Below are positions 23,746-34,701 of a stretch of 64,000 nucleotides of DNA, piece by piece; the first letter of the stretch is position 1; each line of letters opens with the position of its first letter. The translations under genes and the position numbers were made by a program. Source of the stretch: Rhododendron vialii (Eukaryota > Streptophyta > Magnoliopsida > Ericales > Ericaceae); contig NC_080562.1 of the NCBI RefSeq assembly GCF_030253575.1, positions 27,054,352 to 27,118,351 on the forward strand, given 5' to 3'. The notes beneath the pieces are model-generated. The model did no database searches. It worked only from the letters and a program-made list of their open reading frames with translations, and had not been told where the DNA came from.

Positions 23746-24085
23746 TACCGGTAGGTGCTTGAATTCTACCGGTAGAAGAGAAGAATTCGACACCTGACCT
23801 ACCGGTAGGTAAAGAAACCCTACCGGTAGAAACTGCGAACAGAAGAGCCAACATTTTGAATGAAACGACTTTGTACTTGGCCTACCGGTAGGCAAACAAG
23901 TTCTACCGGTAGGTGAATGAATACGTTAAGCAGCTTGAGCAGCTTGACCTACCGGTAGGTAGGAAGTTCCTACCGGTAGAAACTCGATACGTTGAGCAGC
24001 TTTTGAGCTGCTGCAGTACGTTTGAGCTGGTTGAGGGAAAAAGTTCTTACTTGTCCTACCGGTAGGCAAGAAGTTTCTACCGGTA
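23746..24085. repeat. Cluster of ten TACCGGTA palindromes in five 21-bp pairs
   Basis: TACCGGTA starts at 23746, 23767, 23800, 23821, 23883, 23904, 23950, 23971, 24057 and 24078. Within each pair the distance is exactly 21 bp; between pairs it varies (33, 62, 46, 86). The 13-bp spacers are mostly GG(C/T)A-starting and C-ending but differ. The same set lies in the other LTR at +5978. Confidence 0.95.
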
Positions 24086-24644
24086 GGGAGAGTGTTTTCC
24101 AGACGATTTTTGACAGAATTTTCCGATTTCGATCCAATCTCAATAACTAACAACACAAGCTCAAAAATGGTACAAGAACACTCAAATAACATATAAAGAG
24201 AGGTAGAATTCCCTACCTCGAGTATCCAAGCCGAAACCAAAGAGATTGAACAAGCCCTAGAACTTCAAACTCCAAACCAAGCCAACTACGGGTCACCGAG
24301 CTCCTACCAACGCGATTCAAGCTCCAATACGCATAGAGGTGAAGGATTTAAGGTTGATTGATGAAGGGTTGAAGTTGATTTGTTGGGTTTTGAGTGAGAG
24401 TGAGAGAGAGATGGAGAAGGTGCCGAGAGAGAGAGATCGGGAGAGAGACTGAGAGACTGAGAGGTGGAGAGGGGAAATAAATCCCCTGCCACACACACAC
24501 ACACACATATACACCAAATTGCACTAACACCCACATCTCCCAAATCCTTGCACATGAACCCACAACCATTATTTTCACATTAAACCATCACTTATCCCTT
24601 TATAAAACATAAAAATTTAACAAAGAAATTTACAGGTCTCTACA

Positions 24645-24660
24645 TCCTACCCTCCTTAAA
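24645..24660 (-). other. Polypurine tract of the inner element
   Basis: The minus strand reads TTTAAGGAGGGTAGGA directly before the 3' LTR. It sets the orientation together with the PBS at 28354-28365. Confidence 0.8.
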
Positions 24661-27112
24661 GAAATTTCGTCCCGAAATTTGTCAAACCGGGTCCAACGCT
24701 ACCAAGTATCATATAGATACGCAAAATCACAACAACTTACGTATGCAACGGTTCAATAATCATGAAAGTGCTACGTCATACTCACATCAATCAACTAAAA
24801 TGAAGGTGGATATCTCCTTTGAACTTCGTCCCCCCTTTCCCCATGTAAACCCATATTAATCGTATCGTATTGCCTCTCAAAACTTGGCTACACAAATCTA
24901 GGATACGTGTCGGATTCTCACCTTAGGACACGTCGGCTTTTAACTCAACTTCGGACCTCTCTAACACATGCAACGGATTCGTTTCATACTTCTTCAATAC
25001 CTATGTATTAAAATGCCTCAAGAATACCCGATAGTCCAATTGACTTCCCGAGACTTCCATCTGGAATGGGCGGTGATCAATCGCCTCTTCCAACTGGATT
25101 TCGTCGGTTGTCGCCTGGGTATCCGAAAGACACGCACCGTATCCGATACATAACGCATTCTTCAAACTATAAAAGCTCCTCCTTTTTCTGCCTCAACGAA
25201 ACTAACCTCAATGCGGCGATACTTTACGAAATATGTCCTCCCACTTCGAATGACAAATGGGTATCAACAACGGTCAACATCGTCCTTCGGTTATCTCAAA
25301 CGAAACAGTGAGCTTCAAGACTCAGACAACACTAATCAAGGACTTAAAGAATGGGGACGAGGCATCCGGAATCCAAGGAACACATGAAATCTTTAAATTC
25401 GCTAAACAACCAACTCAACGTACCGAGGAACATAGAAATAACCGATCATGACCTTCTTATTGCTCTACAAGCCAAATGAGTTTGTGAACAATCTCTTGTA
25501 AATGATAGATTTCAATACTGAGGACAAACACATAGCAACAGGACAGCTCACTAAGTAAACGAACTGATGCAAGATCGACAATGTGTCCAATACCAAGGAT
25601 AAGCAAAACTTCTAACAGAGTGAAATTGAGCAATATAGAATGAGTTTTATACTTTCAGAGTCAAGGGACTACCACGAAGGCTACAAGTTTGAACATCACA
25701 GAGACCAACTACACAAGTGAATTTGAATCGAACAACAACTATAAATCAATATTAACCAATAGGTCACCAAAAAAAATTGTCTCCAATAAGTGAGTGTTAA
25801 GACACAAGAACTTGAATAGAGTAGCAGTTTTCAATAAATAGACCAGAGGCTGCAATGACGGAATTTAGACCAATCGATAAAGTCTAAATGAGCAAGCCGA
25901 TATGAAGCAAAAGTAAGTTCAAATCAAGTAACTTCATCTGCCCCACTAGTCCACGAGTCTAGGAAACGAGTACATATGCCTTGGCAAATGAGTATCCTGA
26001 TACCAATGATGAGCACAATATGAAAGATAGGGCCAAAACTAACAAAAGATGCGCAACCATAATTAGACTAATACCGAAAGGTGCATAACTCTTGATAAGC
26101 CAGAACGAAACAGTATAGAACAAACCATGTACCTCCAAGGCTGAGGACTATATCAGATTTTTTTTTTTTTTTTTTTTTTAAACGCCCGAGAGAGGCCACA
26201 ATCACAACAAGATTTGAATTTGACAACACAAAAGGATGCGATGTCGTTGAAGACATCACTACTAACTTAGCTTTGATAGATAGAGGTTGTAACAACAGAG
26301 ATCAAGTGAATAGCAACTGCAAACTAAGAAACTTGTAACCATGGCAACAGAATTCCAATTCGACTAACGAGATTTTATACCATGAATCGTAACATAAGGA
26401 GTAGAATGAGAATAATAGGCGAGAAGTACTCATAGATATCAACAATAGTTACTTCAAAATCAATAGTAGGTACACCACATGGTATTTCATGACAAGGGTT
26501 CGTACAGCACATAGTAGCACTAGAAAGGATCGTGTGGTAATTGATGCAGATGTCAAAATCTATTCAAGCTAATGAACAAATGACTTCATGGATAACTTGC
26601 TCATATACAATTTCAACCAAGGTTCAACTAAACCATAGAGAAAAGAGCGGTAAGAGAAAAACTCGGATGAAGACACGCTCGACATATAGCAAACAATCAC
26701 TGGTGTAGCAAATCTTTTCTCAAGACATGACCAAACCTCGCCTCACGTAAGACACTGAGATCACAGACAAAACGACAACCTGAAACAACCAACTCATAGT
26801 CTCGGCTAATACTATCTGGAGGTGTTACTCAACAATGAGAATGGTCTAGGAATCCTCGGTATTCAAATTCAAGTCAAAGAAAAGATGCAAACCACGGAAA
26901 GATGATATGTTCCCAAATTGAAAGAATCCTAGCAAAGGATTAAACGAGAGAGGAGAAATTACCCCACACATCTGGTGTCTCTGGAGTTTGAGAAATGGTA
27001 AGACTCGCTCCTCGCTCAACTCGTGACCCTTGACCTGAAGCAGACTGGAATTGGGAATGATGTCGAACAAGACTCTGCCCTGGTCTCACTGAACTAGGCC
27101 CACTACGCTCTC
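24661..27112 (-). other. Inner element interior without pol genes
   Basis: About 2.4 kb with no frame longer than about 80 codons and no RT, integrase, protease or RNase H motif on either strand. A T-run of about 21 bases lies at 26158-26179. Wordings like ATACCAA-GATAAGCA and GAGGC-ACAA recur loosely, so part may be an old diverged repeat. Confidence 0.7.
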
Positions 27113-28090
27113 CTACTTTTTGAGGGCATCTTTTGCGAGATGATCAGGTGCACCGCAAATGAAACATGTCTTCTGTTGTTGCGAACACTGAGCACGAAAG
27201 TGACCTGACTGACCACACCGATGGCACACTATTTGCGGTTTGATAGAAACTCCATGACTTCCCGATGAAGTAAGTGGTCCAAAACTCTGCTGAACGTGAA
27301 ATGATTGAGGTGGTTCCCGTTGTCTCTTCCTCCCTTGGCTCCCAGAACTTCCCGAAGGCAAACTTGCACTAGCGGTCGATTGCTTAGGTTCCCACACGTT
27401 CAATTCTCCTTGCACACCCACTGGATTCTCAACACTCCTTGCACATTCGACAATCTCAGAAAACCTTCCAATGCGCTGGCTCACCACCAACAACTTAATG
27501 TATGGGTGTAATCCCTTCTCAAAACGCCTACACTTCCTTTCCTCTGACGCCACTAATTCCGGCGCAAAACGGGACAAAGACTGAAATTTCGTAGCATATT
27601 CGGAGACGGTCATATTACCTTGTTCTAGTTTCTCGAATTGTTCTCTAAGTTGGTCGCGATACGTTTCTGGAAAATATTGATTCTCAAAGAGTTCTTCAAA
27701 CTCAGCCCAAGTCAGGTTCTCTACATCAGGTTCATTTATTCGATTAACCACCCTTGTCATTCTCCTAGCGTCTCTTCTTGCTCCTAAAACCGATTCCCAC
27801 CACTCATTCGCCTCGCCAGTAAGTTGAATGGCCACAATACTCACTCGTAGGTCATCTTCAGTAATCCGAAGAGCGTTAAAAATTTTACAAACTTGTGCAA
27901 GCCAATGGTCAGCCACAAGAGGATCGCTACTCTCCCCATCAAACTCTGGTGGTTTCATACGGCGAAACGCCCTCATCGCTTCCATGGCACGGTTATTCGT
28001 GTTAGCCCTAAATGCTGAATTCAAAAGATTCGACTCCGCAAGTGCCGCTACAATCTCCCTAGCAAGGTTATTCTCACGTCTCGGAGGCAT
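27113..28090 (-). CDS. gag protein of the inner element
   Basis: Start taken at MPPRRENNL (28090); an upstream in-frame MCYVF (28120) is less likely because MPPRR is the usual gypsy gag start. The protein has the retrotransposon-gag domain (WWESVLGARR, LTWAEFEELFENQYFPE, VSEYATKFQSLSRFAPEL), a basic Ser/Gly linker, and a CCHC knuckle CHRCGQSGHFRAQC. A second knuckle starts CFICGAPDHL but its last cysteine is missing; one base seems lost just there, ending the frame early. A gag of about 320 residues would still form most of the capsid and bind RNA. It is the only protein gene of the element. Confidence 0.85.
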   Translation of the reverse strand: MPPRRENNLAREIVAALAESNLLNSAFRANTNNRAMEAMRAFRRMKPPEFDGESSDPLVADHWLAQVCKIFNALRITEDDLRVSIVAIQLTGEANEWWESVLGARRDARRMTRVVNRINEPDVENLTWAEFEELFENQYFPETYRDQLREQFEKLEQGNMTVSEYATKFQSLSRFAPELVASEERKCRRFEKGLHPYIKLLVVSQRIGRFSEIVECARSVENPVGVQGELNVWEPKQSTASASLPSGSSGSQGRKRQREPPQSFHVQQSFGPLTSSGSHGVSIKPQIVCHRCGQSGHFRAQCSQQQKTCFICGAPDHLAKDALKK

Positions 28091-28353
28091 CGCGCTACAA
28101 GGATTGAAAACATAACACAATCAACGACAACAACCATCAACAATAACAACCACGACTCCATCGTGAGACTAAACGTTCGACTTTCCCAACACAAGCCAAC
28201 CATGCTTTGACAATCTACATTATCGTAAATGCGATGTAATGCCAATGTACAGACTCCTTAATGCAAGCACACATATCATGTAAAAATTTTGCTATGATTT
28301 TGAACCCATGAGACTAAAGTCTCCCCACGGTCTCAAAGTATTCAAACCTAAAC

Positions 28354-28365
28354 GCTTTGATACCA
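28354..28365 (-). other. tRNA-iMet-type primer-binding site of the inner element
   Basis: The minus strand reads TGGTATCAAAGC three bases after the 5' LTR, one base different from the initiator-methionine site TGGTATCAGAGC used by many plant LTR elements. Confidence 0.85.
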
Positions 28366-28368
28366 AGT

Positions 28369-30622
28369 TGTCACGTCCTCGAATTTTTAACATAATTATA
28401 AATGATTTTCAAAAAAAAATACTCACAAATATCCGTACGGTACCCAAAAGGTCACTGTGTTCCCATTCCCTCAATTAAACTCCCAAGTCCATAAGGTTCC
28501 AAAATATTACAACATTGGCTCGACGGCCCCAAATTATCATAAGTAGCGAAGTTCAAAAAAAGAATTTGTGGTTACAATATTCTGAGTCAAAAGAATTACA
28601 ATTTTAGTTGCAAATACATCTTTCAAAATAAATTTACAAAGATGAATAGGTAACTCCTTCGGTTAACTTTCAAAAAATAATGTCCACACTCCAAGCACTC
28701 CAAGCAATGCAAGCTATGGTTCCGGGTTAGCACCTGAAAATAATATAAGGCTTGAGCTACACTAGCCCAGTAGAAAAGTCTACGCAAACTCTATATGCAA
28801 ATGAGATAAAAGATGCCGATGAAACATAGACTTTCGGATAACAAAGGAGCATGGATAAGACATAAGTACTATATTAGAAATTTAGAACGTAAACGAACAC
28901 TTCACTCTTGTCAATTAACCTATCTTTGTCCTTTGAATTCATTTTTACTCATCTTTCGATCTTCACACATCCACCTCATATGGTTACGTTCCAACCGCTT
29001 AGTATCTCAGAAGTTCCCTATGGATCCTTGATGGGCACACAAGAAATCCTTCACATCGTCACATCACGATATCAATCAAAAGACATTCCGGGCATTAGGA
29101 CCCCGTATACCCAATTTACATTCCGGGTGATCATGACCCCGTACATCCAATTCTCATTCCGGGTTCTCGGGACCCCGTATATCCGATTCTCATTCCGGGT
29201 TCTTAAGACCCCGTACATCCAATCCATGTTCCGGGTGCTCGGGACCCCGTACATCCAAATCACACATTTGGTTCCCAGCTTCAGGTTCAACAGAAATCAA
29301 CCCTTACATTACATGTTTCTCGTTTCATTGAATAGCTACCCTTTATGTCCTCTTATCATTCACCTGTTCTGAAACCGTCATTAATTCCCCTTTAAGCAAT
29401 CTACTAACCTTTTACTTCAAGTTAAACCCATGACCCACGCATCAACTACTCACTGCGGTTTCCAGTTCAATTAAGGCGGTAACATAACACATTTTATCCG
29501 TAATCCATTAACGTCAATCCGTCGATCCTAGTTTCCGTGATAATTAACCCATTAAGTTCATTCAAGTCCATCTGACACGATTTTAGGTATGAAATATGTA
29601 TTATCCTCTAAACACTAGAAATAATGCGCAAGCGAACCCAATAGAGTCGATGAAAGGCTCCAAAAAGTGGTTTGAAAGAACGTATGAAAAGCTGCTGAAA
29701 GACACTGTAGCAGCTCAATCACCTACCGGTAGGTGCTTGAATTCTACCGGTAGAAGAGAAGAATTCGACACCTGACCTACCGGTAGGTAAAGAAACCCTA
29801 CCGGTAGAAACTGCGAACAGAAGAGCCAACATTTTGAATGAAACGACTTTGTACTTGGCCTACCGGTAGGCAAACAAGTTCTACCGGTAGGTGAATGAAT
29901 ACGTTAAGCAGCTTGAGCAGCTTGACCTACCGGTAGGTAGGAAGTTCCTACCGGTAGAAACTCGATACGTTGAGCAGCTTTTGAGCTGCTGCAGTACGTT
30001 TGAGCTGGTTGAGGGAAAAAGTTCTTACTTGTCCTACCGGTAGGCAAGAAGTTTCTACCGGTAGGGAGAGTGTTTTCCAGACGATTTTTGACAGAATTTT
30101 CCGATTTCGATCCAATCTCAATAACTAACAACACAAGCTCAAAAATGGTACAAGAACACTCAAATAACATATAAAGAGAGGTAGAATTCCCTACCTCGAG
30201 TATCCAAGCCGAAACCAAAGAGATTGAACAAGCCCTAGAACTTCAAACTCCAAACCAAGCCAACTACGGGTCACCGAGCTCCTACCAACGCGATTCAAGC
30301 TCCAATACGCATAGAGGTGAAGGATTTAAGGTTGATTGATGAAGGGTTGAAGTTGATTTGTTGGGTTTTGAGTGAGAGTGAGAGAGAGATGGAGAAGGTG
30401 CCGAGAGAGAGAGATCGGGAGAGAGACTGAGAGACTGAGAGGTGGAGAGGGGAAATAAATCCCCTGCCACACACACACACACACATATACACCAAATTGC
30501 ACTAACACCCACATCTCCCAAATCCTTGCACATGAACCCACAACCATTATTTTCACATTAAACCATCACTTATCCCTTTATAAAACATAAAAATTTAACA
30601 AAGAAATTTACAGGTCTCTACA
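28369..30622 (-). repeat. 5' LTR of the inner gag-only element
   Basis: 2254 bp, same length as 22391-24644, with no difference found in compared blocks and identical predicted translations throughout. It holds a second set of the 36-bp array (29084-29263) and of the TACCGGTA pairs (29724-30063). Confidence 0.95.
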
Positions 30623-31690
30623 AAGATAATGGAGGAAATTCATGAAGGGGTTTGCGGTCCTCACATGAGTGGAGTTATGCTTGCTAGGAAGATCCTCAGG
30701 CAGGGTTATTACTGGTCTACGATGGAGTCACAGTGCATCGACTATGTACGGTGCTGCTACAAATGTCAGATCCACGCTAATCTGCAGCACGTCCCTCTGT
30801 CCAAACTGTACGGCATGAAATCACCTTGGCCTTTCTCTGTGTGGGGCATCAACGTTATCGGCATGGTCAAACCATCTGCGTCAAACGGCCATAAGTTCAT
30901 ACTGGTGGCAATCGATTACTTCACTAAATGGGTCGAAGCTGAATCTTACAAAACCCTGACCACGGTTTAAGTTGCTCAGTTCATTCAAAAGAACATCATC
31001 TACCGGTATGGTGTTCCTCAGGCGTTTGTATCAGATAATGGAAGTCATTTCAAAGGTCGGGTCTTGGAGCTTTTCAAGGAATTCAAGATCGAGATTCATC
31101 ACTCTACGACCTATCGTCCCCAAACAAATGGTGTAGTCGAGGCCGCGAATAAGAATGTCGAGATGATCATCAAGAAAACTGTCGAGTCTGCAAGGGATTG
31201 GCACGAACAGTTACCATTGGCCCTCTGGGGCTACCGCACATCGATTCGTACTTCAACTGGTGCAATACCGTTCTCCCTGGTTTACGGGATGGAGGCAATG
31301 CTTCCCATTGAGCTCGAAGTTCCGTCCTTAAGGATCATGGCTGAAAGTGGTCTTGAGGAGTCTAAATGGTTAAGCGGGAGGTTTGTCGAGTTAATGTTGT
31401 TTGATGAAAGAAGACTCCGTGCTTTGTATCATGTGCAAGGATATCAGCGTCGTATAGCCCGTGTGTTCAACAAGAAGGTGAAGTTCAGGGGCTTGGTCGA
31501 AGGAGATATGGTTACGAAGGAAATCTGCGCTCCAGTGTTTGATCCTCGTGGGAAATTCCGGCCAAAGCGATCAGGGCCCTACATAATCAAGACTATCCTA
31601 TCCGGAGGTGCCGCTAAGCTCATCGACCTCGATAGCAACGAATTCAACACCCTGGTCAACTTGTATCAACTCAAGCGTTACTATCCCTGA
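30623..31690 (+). pseudogene. Integrase of the gypsy element, after the nested insertion
   Basis: It continues the zinc-binding start cut at 22390, with HEGVCGPHMSG and CYKCQIHA (HHCC cysteines). The catalytic core has the first acidic site as WGINVIG where D is expected in place of N, then VSDNGSHF and the glutamate in NGVVEAANK. A TAA at 30968 interrupts the frame. The C-terminal part has GDMVTKE and FRPKRSGPYII, a chromodomain-less tail. Loss of the first catalytic aspartate, the stop and the split make this integrase inactive. Confidence 0.88.
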
Positions 31691-32324
31691 GAGATGCTCG
31701 TTGGATCGAAAACCACAAGGGTGGGCGATTCCAAGCAAAAATTAGAGCAGCCTACTATACCAAAAGCCTAAGAAGGTGGTCTAGGTAAAAATAAATAGGC
31801 AAAAGTCGAAAGCTCGCTAGACCGAAAACTTGAAAAGGCAGTTCTAGGCAAAAGTTAAAGCGTAAAAGGTGAGGTAAAATACACGAGAGAACCTTGGCCT
31901 GAACTACGTTCTGACCTGATTCCCTGAAAAGGGATATGTAGGTCAATCTCACCTTGAGATTTGGTCACATACTCTATCAACTCGATCCTTGGTTGACATT
32001 TTGGGTCCACATCAAAGGCTGGAAAAGTCGAACACCGCATTGGAGAAGTTCAAAAGGGGGAAATCCTTCGTTTTTCAATTTTATTGCAAATCACTACTTT
32101 TAATACATGAGCCGAGCATAAAAGCCCTAAAACAGTTAAAGCATAAAAAACAAAACAAAATGCTTGGGAAGCCTAAACGGATCACAGCTTATTCTAAGCA
32201 TAGCAAAACGGTCCGGAGTCAGTCGATATTTTCTCTTGCACTTACTTTCGCTCGTACCATTGCTTGTATCATTCTTCAGCTTTGGAGTGAACTCAGCATC
32301 TTCTGCTTGAATACCTCTTAAACC
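31691..32324 (+). other. Post-pol spacer of the gypsy element, no gene seen
   Basis: Between the integrase stop and the first antisense gene. No recognisable domain on either strand. Confidence 0.6.
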
Positions 32325-33472
32325 CTATCGCTTCTGATATCCGTAAAGTGTTTGAGCGTTGAAGTTAGGGACACGAAAATTCCCAGTGCTAATGCGATTG
32401 TTCTCTTGGGAGACGCCAAGCTGGCGAAGAATGCGTCCAGGGATGTAGAAAGTGAAGCTCATCAGCCCTGCGATCACCATCCTGTCAAAACCATCAGAAT
32501 GAGTAGCCATGTCAGGAAGGTCCAACCAGGGGCACCTCCAGACAATCTCATCAAGCTGCATATGCTACAAGAACTCATACCAGCCCTCAAGATCCATATC
32601 AGGATACCGCATCTCTCTTTGATGAATCCTCTTCGAAAAAGGTTCCATCCATCCACTGGTGGGTTCAATAGCCCAAGTTTGTCTAATAGTCATAGCTACA
32701 AGAGCGAAAAGACAAGTGAGAAGCCAGATAAAACTTGAGTCAAAAGACAAGTAAGAAACTAGGAAGCAACCTAAGCTGAGTGTCGAGGTAAAATGAGAAA
32801 GTGCGAAAAGCCAGTAAAAGGTGAGCTGAGCGAGCTAACCTGAAGTAGAAGTGGACTTCCACTGAAGGTGTTGGTCTGACCAATGTACACTAAATCCAAG
32901 CCTAAGAGGGTTTCCGCCAGAACAAGGGGTACCACGTTCCTCCGAGTTCCCATTTGAGCAGCAACACTAACAAGCAAGGGACTGACTCGCCCGTCAGCAG
33001 GGATGAGCAGGTAAGCAGCCAACAAACAGATCACCAAGGCAAAGCGACAACGGGCTTGCTCTTCATTGCTGGATAGATCACCATCAGGGTTGTATCTCTC
33101 AATTAGGCAAATAATATTTATTTGGCCGCCTTTAAGTATGGTGTTAGCCAGACCCCTGGAAATGTTGAGTGAAGATGCTAGCAGGCCCGACATGCTCACT
33201 TGATAGGGTGGAACAACGAGTGTTGGGGACGCAAACGTCCGGAGATATGCTTGGAATTCCTCGACGATCGGGCACATCTCGTCATCCCCAAAGCGAAAGA
33301 CATGAACGTCAGGATCCCAGAACCGGAGAGCAGCTCTCAGAAGAGCGGGACAAAGAGGCACATGTCGGAGGTACCAGAACGAGGCAAGACCGTGATATTG
33401 AAAGTTTAACCAGTCGATGCTCAAAAACTGCATTAACCAAGGCCTGAGCAAAGTTGGGAGTGGGTTCTCCAT
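32325..33472 (-). pseudogene. Antisense accessory gene 1 of the gypsy element (DUF7745-like), two exons
   Basis: Exon 1 from MENPLPTLL (33472) to about 32840 contains LLRAALRFWDPDVHVFRFG, MCPIVEEFQAYL, LVICLLAAYLL and NVVPLVLAETLLGLDL, a pattern of the DUF7745-type plant retroelement proteins. It ends at a splice-donor-like CAG/GTTAGC. A likely exon 2 (32695-32325) follows an acceptor ending TTGTAG and has WRCPWLDLP and FYIPGRILRQLGVSQ. One TAG (in GWYEFL*HMQ) breaks exon 2. Its own TATA box lies 71 bp upstream. Function unknown; antisense accessory genes are known in Tat elements. The DUF7745 label is from memory of the family. Confidence 0.7.
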
Positions 33473-33542
33473 TAGGCAAAATAAAAGAATACTGAATTTT
33501 GAGGTAGAAAAGGAGTGTGAATGCAGTACATTCGGACACCTT

Positions 33543-33552
33543 CTATTTATAG
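33543..33552 (-). promoter_or_regulatory. TATA box of antisense accessory gene 1
   Basis: The minus strand reads CTATAAATAG, a good plant TATA box, about 71 bp before the ATG at 33472. It faces the antisense gene, independent of the LTR promoter. Confidence 0.7.
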
Positions 33553-33599
33553 GACAAAAGAACGCCTCGTTTCTCGTGTCCAAATTCAAATCCAAGCAT

Positions 33600-34701
33600 T
33601 AAAGGCCAAACCATGATGGCAAGTAAGGACTCTGCCTCCTGAAAACCCAAAAACCGTGTGAGAGTGAAGACAAGAAACCCTCAGAAAATGGACAGTGGGT
33701 CAGACAAGTGGATCTGTATCAGGAATAACTGGCGTGCGCCAGTTCTACTGGCGTATACGTGTCCCCTGCTATTGGCGTACGGCATCAAATAACTGGCGCA
33801 CGCCAGTTAGGATACCAGAAATAGGTTCAACAGCAGCTACTGCTGTCAAATCTCCGTTTTCGATTCCGAGGCCTATTTTTGCAAGTTTGATGGTTCATGC
33901 AAGTCGTAAATGGTATATGGGACTGTGTCAAAGTGTCAGATACCGAACGTCGAGCTTAATGAAGATTTCGGACCCCCGATGGCTCATTTCAAGCTCAAAT
34001 CAAGATGTCGGGAGGTCAAAATTTGTTCCAGGGGCTTTTGCCAAGTCTTGTCATACCACGCAAGTCATATGGACCTAATATGACTGAACGGGGGTGTCAG
34101 TTTCAGTCCGGGACTATATTGAGTCATCCTTTGTGTCTTATGTCCGTTTTTGCGACATTTTGAGCGTTTTCCGATACATTCCTTGCTTCGGGACGTTTTT
34201 GTCGGTTTGGTCGATTCGTACAAGTCATTATACGTCTATATGTTCGTACAAAAGGATCAGTTTCCTTTGTTTAGGAAAATTTTGAGTTTTGGCCCGTTAT
34301 TGTTAATGCCCGAAATTTCATTATTTTTCCTTGTGTTTGAGGGTACGCTCCATATCCTGTGACTTTCCAACCCTTTTCTTTCGAGCTGAGCCGTTTGTGT
34401 GCACATGCGAGTGTCAGTATGTCGATTCAGACCATTAATCAATGCATGTTGAGTATTAGTGGAAGGTTTATTGTTTTCCTTTGCTAAAATTTCATCGAAA
34501 GGGAAATTAATAAACAGAAAGCGCAATTATATACTAGCAAGTCAATATCTGTGAACAAAAGGTGGAAATGTACGGAAGCGGCTCAACAGCCCAAGCAAAA
34601 ATAATGTGTACCAGGCACATCCGCCCTAAAGTCAAAAGGCACGCAGGCCCTATCTCATAATCAGTATACCAAATGTCAAAAGGAAGTAAAGTAACTGAGG
34701 C
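33600..34701. other. Spacer between the two antisense genes
   Basis: No protein domain. At 33728-33812 it holds four copies of the GGCG-type palindrome (for example ACTGGCGTGCGCCAGT and ACTGGCGCACGCCAGT) that is also scattered through the LTRs. Confidence 0.6.

Larger units (their letters stand above)
22391..24644 (-). repeat. 3' LTR of the inner gag-only element
   Basis: On the plus strand TGTCACGTCC ... GGTCTCTACA, on the minus strand TGTAGAGACC ... GGACGTGACA, so TG...CA in either reading. It contains a five-unit 36-bp array, the TACCGGTA cluster, and GA-rich and CA-rich microsatellites (24390-24510). Confidence 0.95.
22391..30622 (-). mobile_element. Gag-only LTR retrotransposon nested in the gypsy integrase
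   Basis: Two LTRs of 2254 bp (22391-24644 and 28369-30622), offset 5978, look identical in every stretch I compared, flanked by a perfect AAGAT duplication. The minus orientation is set by the tRNA-iMet-like PBS beside the right LTR and the purine tract beside the left one. The 3.7-kb interior has one gag gene and no protease, RT, RNase H or integrase. It fits the non-autonomous TR-GAG type, moved by enzymes made elsewhere. Identical LTRs mean a recent insertion. Confidence 0.9.

Noticed and set aside
23746-24085. TACCGGTA cluster as a protein repeat (GRNFLPTGR-like frames on the minus strand)
   Set aside because: Pair-to-pair distances of 62, 46 and 86 are not multiples of three, so no single frame holds all units; it lies in an LTR.
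24304-24578. Short minus-strand proteins rich in Ser/Leu and Val/Cys
   Set aside because: They are translations of GA and CA microsatellites inside the inner LTR and occur again at +5978.
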